Of a stretch of 34,019 nucleotides of DNA, positions 27,614 through 34,019 are shown in pieces. The notes under the pieces were generated by a model. The model saw only the letters and a program-made list of their open reading frames with translations, had not been told where the DNA came from and searched no databases. Every line of letters starts with the position of its first letter. The stretch's first letter is position 1. Both the position numbers and the translations under genes were made by a program. The stretch is from Caulobacteraceae bacterium (lineage in GTDB: Bacteria > Pseudomonadota > Alphaproteobacteria > Caulobacterales > Caulobacteraceae): assembly GCA_025352165.1 (NCBI GenBank), contig JANXTX010000255.1, positions 1 to 34,019 of the forward strand, given 5' to 3'.

Positions 27614-27655
27614 AGCCCGGATAACCTTCGACAAATCTAACGCGGGAGCAGACCT

Positions 27656-27687
27656 GGCCCCGGGGACACCCGGGGCCGTTTTCTTTT
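27656..27687 (+). terminator. Intrinsic terminator of PstS-like copy 2
   Basis: GGCCCCGGG (27656-27664) and CCCGGGGCC (27669-27677) form a perfect 9-bp stem with loop GACA, followed by GTTTTCTTTT. It begins 43 nt after the stop codon and copies the stem core and the T-C-T tail of the terminator after copy 1. Confidence 0.9.
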
Positions 27688-27740
27688 CGCCGGGCGCGGT
27701 GCAGAGTTGGAACTGCTAGCCACCAGCCTGGAAATCCACG

Positions 27741-28706
27741 ATGACGCAGTTCCTCACCCTTTCGCTTCCCGGGATCAGCCTGCGCGCAGTCGTGCGGGGA
27801 AGCGGGCCGCTGGTGGTGATGGTGCATGGTTTTCCGGAGTCCTGGTACTCCTGGCGCCACCAGATCGAACCGATAGCCGCGGCGGGTTTCACGGTCTGCG
27901 CGATCGACGTGCGCGGGTATGGCGGTTCCGACAAGCCGAAGGCCGTCGAAGCCTATGACATGCAGCATATGGTCGGCGACATCGTCGGCGTTATCGAGAC
28001 GCTGAGCCCGGACGGGTCGGCAGTGCTGATCGGCCACGACTGGGGCGCGCCAATGGTCTGGAACACGGCGCTGATCCGGCCCGACCGGGTGAGGGCGGTC
28101 GCCGGACTATCGGTCCCATACCTGGGCATTGCCAAACGCTCGTTCAGGGACTTCTTCGATGAGGTATTCACCCGTCGGGGGAAGTTCTTCTACCAGGCCT
28201 ATTTCCAGGCGCCGGGCGTCGCGGAAGCCGAGCTGGAGGCGGATTCGCGAAGTTCGATCAGGCGTTTCTATTATGCGATCAGCGGCGAAGCGCCCGACGG
28301 AACCTGGCCGAACGACAAGCCGCACGGCGCTACCTTGCTTGACCGGTTGCCGGATCCGCAACCATTCCCGTCTTGGCTGACCGACGCGGACATCGACTAT
28401 TACACCGACCAGTTCGCGGCCTCCGGATTCACTGGCCCGCTGAACCGCTACCGGAACCACGACCGGGACTTCGAGTACCTGCGGGGATTCGAAGGACGGA
28501 AGATCGAACAGCCGGCGCTGTTCATTGGCGGTGAACGCGATCTGGTGCTGTCGATGCTGGGCCGCGGCGACCTGCTGGAAATGATGAAGGGGGAAGTTCC
28601 CAACCTGCGCGGCGCAGACATCCTGCCCGGCTGCGGTCACTGGACACAGCAGGAGCGGCCCGCTGAGGTCAATGAACGGCTGCTGAACTGGCTGGCGGGG
28701 CTTTAG
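27741..28706 (+). CDS. Alpha/beta hydrolase, soluble epoxide hydrolase type
   Basis: A 321-residue cytoplasmic enzyme expected to open epoxides to diols. The alpha/beta-hydrolase landmarks are all present: the oxyanion-hole motif HGFP (29-32) in VHGFPESWYSWRHQ, the nucleophile elbow GHDWGA with D100, a cap region (about 135-240) including the conserved tyrosine Y237 in LNRYRN, the acid D267 in GGERDLVL, and the base H300 in GCGHWTQQERPAEVN. An aspartate nucleophile plus cap tyrosine points to epoxide hydrolase over esterase; haloalkane dehalogenase also uses Asp but lacks this Tyr pattern. Length is typical. It stands alone 54 bp after the terminator, with GGAA about 10 nt before the ATG, and converges with the two-component genes. 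Confidence 0.88.
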   Translation: MTQFLTLSLPGISLRAVVRGSGPLVVMVHGFPESWYSWRHQIEPIAAAGFTVCAIDVRGYGGSDKPKAVEAYDMQHMVGDIVGVIETLSPDGSAVLIGHDWGAPMVWNTALIRPDRVRAVAGLSVPYLGIAKRSFRDFFDEVFTRRGKFFYQAYFQAPGVAEAELEADSRSSIRRFYYAISGEAPDGTWPNDKPHGATLLDRLPDPQPFPSWLTDADIDYYTDQFAASGFTGPLNRYRNHDRDFEYLRGFEGRKIEQPALFIGGERDLVLSMLGRGDLLEMMKGEVPNLRGADILPGCGHWTQQERPAEVNERLLNWLAGL

Positions 28707-28801
28707 AGGGATTTGCTGGCCACCAAGAGAGGGGTGTCCGCTTGGTGAGAGGATCAAGGGCAAGTGTCACTGGCTGCTAATTGCGCCCGACGGCGAAATG
28801 C

Positions 28802-29521
28802 CTATCGCTTCACCGTCACGTTCTCACTTTCGGTCGCGAGCCGGTAGCCGACGCCGGGCTCGGTGATAACAATCCGCGGCGAGGATGGGTCGGCCTCAAT
28901 CTTCGAGCGGACCTGGGCGACTAGCACCCTGACGAATTGCGCGTCGACCACCGAGTCCGGGCCCCATACCGCCGCTATGATCTGCCGATGCGTCAGCACC
29001 CTGCCTGCGTGTCGCGCCAGCGTCTTGACGAGATCATACTCCCTGGCTGTCAGGTGGATTTCCTGATCCGAAACGGCGACGCGGCGACTGGCGAAGTTGA
29101 CGTGCAAGTCGAACGCCCTGAAATCCGCCTTGGCCGCAAACCGCATTTCACGGCCGCGAAGGGCTGCTCGCAGTCGGGCCAGCAGCTCACCGACTGCGAA
29201 CGGCTTGTTTACGAAGTCGTCGGCGCCCAGATCGAGAGCGGCGATCTTTTCCTCTTCGAGGTCGCGGGCCGAGAGAACCACAATCGGCACATCGGACCAA
29301 TCGCGGATCCGGGCGATGACTTCCTTGCCGTCCATGTCCGGTAGTCCTAGGTCGAGCACGACCGCATCACAGCCCTCCGCGGCAAGGTGCGCCAGCGCCG
29401 ACTTCCCATCCGGCGCCGCGGTCACCTCATAGCCGGCCGCGGTCAGCGACGGTTTGAGTACCCGAAGGAGCTGCGGCTCATCATCGACGACCAGAACCCG
29501 CACGACGCCCAGGTGGGTCAT
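28802..29521 (-). CDS. KdpE-like OmpR-family response regulator
   Basis: A 239-residue DNA-binding regulator. The receiver domain (1-120) has the acidic pocket D13-D14, the phosphorylation site D57 in VVLDLGLPDMDG, S84 and K106 in NKPFAV. The winged-helix OmpR/PhoB-type domain (about 135-232) includes LTAREYDLVKTLARHAGRVL, HRQIIAAVWG and VLVAQVRSKIE, ending GYRL. The pattern is closest to KdpE, the regulator of the Kdp potassium pump, as is usual for partners of KdpD-like kinases. Its ATG overlaps the kinase stop by 4 nt (ATGA), so the pair is translationally coupled. No kdpFABC genes are in the window, so the target is not evident. Confidence 0.85.
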   Translation of the reverse strand: MTHLGVVRVLVVDDEPQLLRVLKPSLTAAGYEVTAAPDGKSALAHLAAEGCDAVVLDLGLPDMDGKEVIARIRDWSDVPIVVLSARDLEEEKIAALDLGADDFVNKPFAVGELLARLRAALRGREMRFAAKADFRAFDLHVNFASRRVAVSDQEIHLTAREYDLVKTLARHAGRVLTHRQIIAAVWGPDSVVDAQFVRVLVAQVRSKIEADPSSPRIVITEPGVGYRLATESENVTVKR

Positions 29522-31140
29522 GCGGCCCTCGGAAAGGAGATTGTCACCTTCAGGCCCGACGAGTCATCCCGGTTGGAGGCTACAATCGACCCATGCATTG
29601 CTTCGGCCAGCCCCCTGGCGATGGAAAGCCCCAGGCCGGCGCCAGCCCCATCCGATCTCCCGCTATCACACTGGTAGAACTTCTCGAATATTCGATCGAG
29701 ATGCTGCGCCTCGACGCCAGCACCCTGGTCGGTAACCTCGATATGGACCATTTCAGCCTTGTTCTCGCCCTGAATGCAGACCGGCTGATCGATGGGACTG
29801 AAGCGCAAGGCGTTTTCAACGACGTTGCCGAGCGCATGCTCCAGGAGGATTGGATCGCCTCGCACGAGCATGTCCATGCTCCGCAGGCTCTTGGTGAGCC
29901 GCCCCTGCCAACGCCCACGTCCCAGGCGCTGGATTGTTCGGTCAATCACCTCGGCGACGTCGACGATCGACTGATTTGGTTCGATGACCCCCGATTCAAG
30001 CTTGGCCATGTGGAGTAGATTCGCGACGAAGCCATTCAGGCGCTCGGTCTCTTCCTGAATGGTCGCCAGCAGGTCGTCCCTGGTGGTTACATCAAGCTCC
30101 GTGGACAAGGCGCGCAGGCTTGTCGCCGACGCCAGAATGACAGACAGCGGTGTCCGAAAATCATGCGACACCGACGACAATAGTGCGCTGCGCAACTTCT
30201 CAGTGCGAGTGAGCACTTCGAGTTCCGACTTTCTGGCCCCAACGCGAGCCCGAACGATGGCGGTCGCGGCGAGGTCGACAAGCACATTGACCAGTCGATC
30301 CCCATCGTTTGCTCGAGGGCCGGACGACAGCCAGGCCGCCATCCCCATCGAGGGGTCGTCGTCCTGTAGTAGACGCGCTCGCCAGCCACTGGTCGAGGCC
30401 AGGAAATCCTCCGGCCGGGTCATCTGCAGCTCGCCAGACAATATTTCCCGCACGAGATCGCGCCGGCCTCCAAGATCCGAAGGGTCAAGATAACGTTCCG
30501 AGGCTGTCCAGACGATGGCCGGGGAATCCGCCGTGGTGGCCAGATGATGGGCGAGCTGGCGGCGAATGTTTGCCTCATCCCAGATGAGGGAGATTTCCCG
30601 GCTGGCATTGTAGAGAATGCTTGCGGCGATCTCACCCGCTTCGGCCTTCTTCGCGGAATCGCGGGCCCGCCCCGCCAAGCCGCCCGTCAGAAAGGCAACG
30701 AGCGGGAATGTCATCAAGACGACTATCTCAGCAGGCGAGTCGACTTCAAAACTGTATATTGGCGTCGTAAAGTAATATTCGTATGTAATGCATGCGAGCA
30801 TCGCGGTCAAAATGCCGGGGCGAGACCCCAGAGTGGCTGCAGACATGAGCACGCCGCTCAGGAAGATCATTGCCGGCGCCGCTGAATTTGCCGCCATATT
30901 GATGGCAAAAGCAGGTCCGGCCGAAAATATGAAAAAGGCGACCGCCGCCGCATAGCCAGAGAACAAGGCGCGACGCAGCGATTCCACTAAACCCTTCACG
31001 TCCGAACCTAAGCACATTACCTGTTTCGCGAACAAGCCGGCATCGTCGACCTTATCCGTCCGGTCGGGCCTTTTTATCGATGGCAATGCTGGCGTTACGA
31101 TTCCATCATCCACGCGGACACGGTTTAAGAGCTCACTCAC
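29518..31140 (-). CDS. KdpD-like sensor histidine kinase without N-terminal KdpD domain
   Basis: A 540-residue membrane kinase. A ~55-residue cytoplasmic head is followed by closely packed transmembrane segments of the DUF4118 type (about 58-155, with ALFSGYAAAVAFFIF, MIFLSGVLMSAATLGSRPGI, YEYYFTTPIYSF and VVLMTFPLVAFLTG). A GAF-like linker comes next (about 170-300), then HisKA with H326 in SSVSHDFRTPLSV and the HATPase domain: N-box NVVENALRFSP, G1 DQGAGV, F-box FEKFYQ and G2 GAGLGLSI. Full KdpD has ~890 residues with an N-terminal KdpD/Usp region that binds c-di-AMP or other signals; this is absent, so the input must differ. An internal start at M42 is possible. It is cotranscribed with the regulator. 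Confidence 0.85.
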   Translation of the reverse strand: MSELLNRVRVDDGIVTPALPSIKRPDRTDKVDDAGLFAKQVMCLGSDVKGLVESLRRALFSGYAAAVAFFIFSAGPAFAINMAANSAAPAMIFLSGVLMSAATLGSRPGILTAMLACITYEYYFTTPIYSFEVDSPAEIVVLMTFPLVAFLTGGLAGRARDSAKKAEAGEIAASILYNASREISLIWDEANIRRQLAHHLATTADSPAIVWTASERYLDPSDLGGRRDLVREILSGELQMTRPEDFLASTSGWRARLLQDDDPSMGMAAWLSSGPRANDGDRLVNVLVDLAATAIVRARVGARKSELEVLTRTEKLRSALLSSVSHDFRTPLSVILASATSLRALSTELDVTTRDDLLATIQEETERLNGFVANLLHMAKLESGVIEPNQSIVDVAEVIDRTIQRLGRGRWQGRLTKSLRSMDMLVRGDPILLEHALGNVVENALRFSPIDQPVCIQGENKAEMVHIEVTDQGAGVEAQHLDRIFEKFYQCDSGRSDGAGAGLGLSIARGLAEAMHGSIVASNRDDSSGLKVTISFPRAA

Positions 31141-31325
31141 TCATGCCTGCTGTGTTGAGCGGCGTTCAGCGGTCTCAAATTTCGACATGGCCTCGTGAAC
31201 CTGAAGCGCCCGGCGACCCGTGGCCGTCGCCCCCTCACAAACGATGAAAATGCGCCGGCGACATTGAGTGGGGGGGAGGGATCAAAGCCGCCGGCGCACA
31301 CCCGACGCGGCATCGGGATAACCAT

Positions 31326-31850
31326 TTGACCCGTTTGGATCGGGCCGGCAACTATACCGATATTATAAGTGCGGTATGCTTTGCTACGCCGTCGACTGGC
31401 GGCATAAAATCCCGCAATCAGCGGGCGAAACCTCAATGGGAAACTTTGCTTCATCCACCCATTGCCGCGCGGAGCGGGAACCGGATTGCCGAAAAGGATG
31501 AGCGAACAACTGGTAGATGGAAAGCATCGCCCTTGGCCTTCGACGTCTGCGCGCCCCTACTGGGACTGAGGAAACTCCATCGCGACCTGTGTGAGTTCTC
31601 GGAGTTTGCCCGCTCGCTGGATGACACTGTCGCGACCATTGAACTAACGCCCGACGACAATGCGAGCCTTCAGGCAGCAATCAGAACTGTAGAACGCATA
31701 GTCGATAGAAAGTTCCGCCGTACCCAACGGAACGCAGATGCAAGTTCGGTACTCATGGACCTCAAGGAAACCCGCATCGCCAACCTGCACAGACGCTTTC
31801 GCGACATAAGCAAGCACCAACGGGGGGGCGCAAACCCGGATTGCTTATAA
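31326..31850 (+). CDS. Possible small hypothetical protein
   Basis: An open frame of up to 174 codons. I do not recognise the product. The second half (from about codon 68, FDVCAPLLGLRKLHRDL) has GC-rich third positions and an amphipathic, helical, charged look (LQAAIRTVERIVDRKF), which hints at real coding. The first half looks random. The ATG at 31326 overlaps a promoter-like TTGACC and has no clear ribosome site, so the start, if the gene is real, may lie further in. It is followed by a 148-bp gap before the pyruvyl transferase gene. It could also be chance. Confidence 0.3.
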   Translation: MTRLDRAGNYTDIISAVCFATPSTGGIKSRNQRAKPQWETLLHPPIAARSGNRIAEKDERTTGRWKASPLAFDVCAPLLGLRKLHRDLCEFSEFARSLDDTVATIELTPDDNASLQAAIRTVERIVDRKFRRTQRNADASSVLMDLKETRIANLHRRFRDISKHQRGGANPDCL

Positions 31851-31998
31851 ACTCGAATTCGCCCTACAAATCGCGGGGTCATCGGCATGGGGCGCATCCG
31901 ATACAGGCCCTTGATGACGAGAGGATCGGGACCACATCTTTTCAGAGCGCACATTTTAAAGTCGCTCAAATGTTTCGAATTGCATTTCAAGGAAACGC

Positions 31999-32991
31999 AT
32001 GAGCGAACAGCCTCGCGGAAAAAAGCCCTTTCAGGACACCGCGCCATTGCCCGAAACGCTCGAAACCACTGGGCGCGATGTAAAGCTCGCGAAACGCCCC
32101 ACCTCAACTGCTCCTCGGAAACGCCAGGCGAGGTCCGACTACGGCCGAACCGCGGTCACCTACTGGCGGAAGGGCATGCCCTCGCAGAACTTCGGCGATT
32201 ACCTTTCGGAGATGCTCTACGATGCGCTTTGCGGGCGGGCGCGACGGAGGCAGCAGTCACACGAATTTGGGCAGCTCTTCCTGATTGGCAGCGTCATCTC
32301 CGGCTGGCACATCCGTAAGGCGCTCGCCACGATCGAAGATGATGGGCGGGCGCGGATCGGCTTCTGGGGCTGCGGCCTGCGTGGCGAGACCCCGATCGCC
32401 CCCAACCTTCTGGCTCGGTGTAAATTCATGGGTGTACGCGGCCCTCTGACGCGCATTGGCCTCGGCCTGCCCCCCGAAACGCCCCTGGGCGATCCGGCGC
32501 TTTTGATGCCCTTGATCTACCAGCCGACAATCGGCGCCAGCAGTGCCGGCGGCACGCTGTGCATGCCCCACTTCCTTGACACTCTTTCGACGTCCGACCT
32601 GTTGCTCAAGAGCGGCGCCGACGCGGTCCTAAGGCCTGGAATTCGGGCCCAACGGCCCGCCTTGCTGGAAACTATCGACGCCATTGCCGGAGCATCATTT
32701 GTGCTGGCGGGCGCGCTGCACGGCGCGATAGTCGCTGCGGCATATGGCGTTCCCTTCGCTTACTTCGACAGCGGCTACGTCGACGCCCCGTTTAAATGGC
32801 GTGATTTCTCGGCCTTGCTAGACATCCCTCCCTCATTTGCCACAAACGTCACGGAGGGGCGACAGCTCTACGACGATCAAATCCGCGGCGCGATGCGAAT
32901 GCCAAAGCTTGAAGCCCTGCTACGTTGCGCCCCCATCCCCGCTCCCGAAGCTCTGCTGCGGCGCGCCGAAGCGCACGATGGCCTGGGATGA
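31999..32991 (+). CDS. Polysaccharide pyruvyl transferase family protein
   Basis: A 330-residue, probably cytoplasmic enzyme of the family that adds pyruvate ketals from phosphoenolpyruvate to sugars of exopolysaccharides or other surface glycans. Family features seen are NFGDYLSEMLYDAL (64-77), the GVRGPLTR motif (145-152), LGDPALLMPLI (163-173), and the C-terminal half motif SFVLAGALHGAIVAAAYGVP (233-252) followed by YFDSGYVDAPFKW. AAGGA 5 nt before the ATG supports the start. The first ~45 residues are basic and low-complexity and probably not part of the fold. It is not clustered with glycosyltransferases in this window, so its substrate is unknown. Confidence 0.8.
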   Translation: MSEQPRGKKPFQDTAPLPETLETTGRDVKLAKRPTSTAPRKRQARSDYGRTAVTYWRKGMPSQNFGDYLSEMLYDALCGRARRRQQSHEFGQLFLIGSVISGWHIRKALATIEDDGRARIGFWGCGLRGETPIAPNLLARCKFMGVRGPLTRIGLGLPPETPLGDPALLMPLIYQPTIGASSAGGTLCMPHFLDTLSTSDLLLKSGADAVLRPGIRAQRPALLETIDAIAGASFVLAGALHGAIVAAAYGVPFAYFDSGYVDAPFKWRDFSALLDIPPSFATNVTEGRQLYDDQIRGAMRMPKLEALLRCAPIPAPEALLRRAEAHDGLG

Positions 32992-33577
32992 GTTCTTCCA
33001 GGGCGACCTGTCGGTATGCGGAAGCGCCCTAGTCACGACCGCCAAATAGTCGGGGTCATTACTCCTGAAAGACTTTCATTTGGGCCTGCGTCAGGCAGCG
33101 CGCGCTTTGCCGATGCAGGCACTCGCATTCAAAGGCAACTGGTCGATCACGTTGGCCGATAGTCGATAGGCGCGACCACCATTGTAACGACGTCCGATTC
33201 GACGGGGCTTTTGGAGCTTGAGGCCGACGCCATCAGCGGTCAGCGGACCGCCAACGACCCCACCCTTCCAATTGCAAAGGTTCGTTTCCAGAAAAACTAA
33301 ACGTCGAGCGCAGGTTCATTATCATCAGTTTTCATAATCCTCCCTGATAGTTATGTTAGAATTCCTCGCTGGGCTTTGATCGCCTTATAAGAATCTTATG
33401 ATATGCCGAGCATGCGAGACGAAAAATCGTCCGATGAGACGGCGCGTCGAGAAGTCGCGAATGAGGATAACGCCGACGCCGGAAGTGCTCATTTCCATAG
33501 TTTAATCAGAAAGTTATCACCCGTGGAAGCGCTCATGCCCGTCGCTCTATGGGATGCAACAAGAAGGACAAAATGCA
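32992..33577. other. Intergenic stretch upstream of the partial porin gene
   Basis: No confident gene. On the minus strand an open frame without a normal start runs from about 33300 to a stop at 33091 and contains LKLQKPRRIGRRYNGGRAYR, which has a protein-like look but no family I recognise; it may be a remnant. A plus-strand frame from 33404 overlaps the porin start in another phase and is judged a shadow. The right part holds a promoter candidate. Confidence 0.4.
33375..33402 (+). promoter_or_regulatory. Candidate sigma70 promoter with an internal palindrome
   Basis: TTTGAT (33375-33380) and TATGAT (33397-33402) are 16 bp apart. The spacer and -10 contain the 13-bp symmetric element ATAAGA-a-TCTTAT (33387-33399), which could be an operator. 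It would give a leader of about 170 nt to the porin gene. Confidence 0.35.
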
Positions 33578-34019
33578 ATGACACAATCAAAGTCCCTCCA
33601 CAGGGTCATTCTGACCAGCAGTGTCGCCATTGGAGTGATGCTCGCTGCATCGGCACAAGCCAAGCCCGTCAAGCATCATGTCGCGACCGCCGGCCCAACC
33701 AAGACAGAACTGGAACTTAAAGCCCAGGTGGACGCCCTGAAAGCCGAAGTGCAGGCGCTGGAAACCCGTCTGGATTCGCAGACGCAGGCGGCCCAGTCGC
33801 AGGCGCAGGCCGCGCAGAACCAGGCCGCCCAGGCCCAGGCTCAGGCGCAGGCCGCCCAGACTACGGCGCAGGCCGCGCAAACCCAGGTCGCGGCCGAGCA
33901 GGACAAAATTCAGACTTTGCCCGACGTGGTGAAGAAAGACGTTGCCGCCGCCACTCCAAAACCCGGTTGGTGGGGCGACACCAAGGTCGGCGCGACCGTG
34001 TTCGCGAACGTCAGCGGGG
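33578..34019 (+). CDS. Outer-membrane porin-like protein, N-terminal part (cut by window end)
   Basis: The ATG at 33578 is preceded by AAGGA 9 nt upstream and opens a frame that runs off the window after 147 codons. It starts with a signal peptide (MTQSKSLHRVILTSSVAIGV to ASAQA), followed by a coiled-coil section (about 43-105) with LKAQVDALKAEVQALETRL and then Q/A repeats (QAQAAQ, QAAQAQAQAQ). A lead-in to a barrel follows (PGWWGDTKVGATVFANVSG). This order of signal peptide, short trimerising helix and barrel is typical of trimeric porins of Caulobacter-like bacteria. The substrate cannot be told from this part. No clear Pho box was seen upstream. Confidence 0.75.
   Translation, partial: MTQSKSLHRVILTSSVAIGVMLAASAQAKPVKHHVATAGPTKTELELKAQVDALKAEVQALETRLDSQTQAAQSQAQAAQNQAAQAQAQAQAAQTTAQAAQTQVAAEQDKIQTLPDVVKKDVAAATPKPGWWGDTKVGATVFANVSG

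Noticed and set aside
28721-28747. CACCAAG/CTTGGTG inverted repeat between the hydrolase and the response-regulator gene, considered as a shared terminator
   Set aside because: Only 7 bp with a 13-nt loop and no T-run on either side.
33404-33720. 105-codon plus-strand frame overlapping the porin start
   Set aside because: Out of phase with the porin, which has AAGGA, a signal peptide and a coherent coiled coil; this frame has none of these.

Overview
The window is GC-rich, tightly coding DNA with the look of an alphaproteobacterium. A Caulobacterales-like or related aquatic/soil lineage is my guess from codon use, the porin type and the palindrome style; no rRNA, tRNA or housekeeping gene is present to confirm it. 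No tRNA, rRNA, CRISPR array or intact insertion sequence was seen.

Layout. (1) 1-785, minus strand: a decayed hemC (hydroxymethylbilane synthase) whose 5' end is replaced by the first ~27 codons of an IS1634-type transposase. (2) 960-21353, minus strand: one long, closely spaced transcription unit of seven genes. In order of transcription these are a TpsB/FhaC-type outer-membrane transporter, a DUF2341-LamG-ExbB fusion, ExbD, TonB, a Porin_5-type outer-membrane protein, a periplasmic coiled-coil protein, and a 4369-residue filamentous-haemagglutinin-like TpsA exoprotein. (3) 21354-22017: a divergent control region with PhoB-box-like repeats facing both ways. (4) 22018-27613, plus strand: two long secreted PstS-like phosphate-binding proteins with near-identical terminators, on either side of a secreted GH26-type glycoside hydrolase. 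(5) 27741-28706: an epoxide-hydrolase-type alpha/beta hydrolase. (6) 28802-31140, minus strand: a KdpE-like response regulator and a KdpD-like kinase that lacks the usual N-terminal KdpD domain. (7) 31326-32991, plus strand: a doubtful small gene and a polysaccharide pyruvyl transferase-family protein. (8) 33578-end: the start of another outer-membrane porin-like gene, cut by the window edge.

How it may work together. The central unit looks like a two-partner secretion system that carries its own inner-membrane proton-driven energiser (ExbB/ExbD/TonB), an extra outer-membrane barrel and a periplasmic coiled-coil protein. Classical two-partner secretion needs no TonB, so this is the most interesting system in the window. 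The promoter-proximal Pho box on the minus strand (two CTGTCAC-like repeats, with a TATGAT hexamer exactly 10 nt downstream) and the tandem repeats facing the first PstS-like gene suggest that phosphate starvation switches on both the giant exoprotein system and the PstS-like secreted proteins. That link is inference from sequence motifs only.
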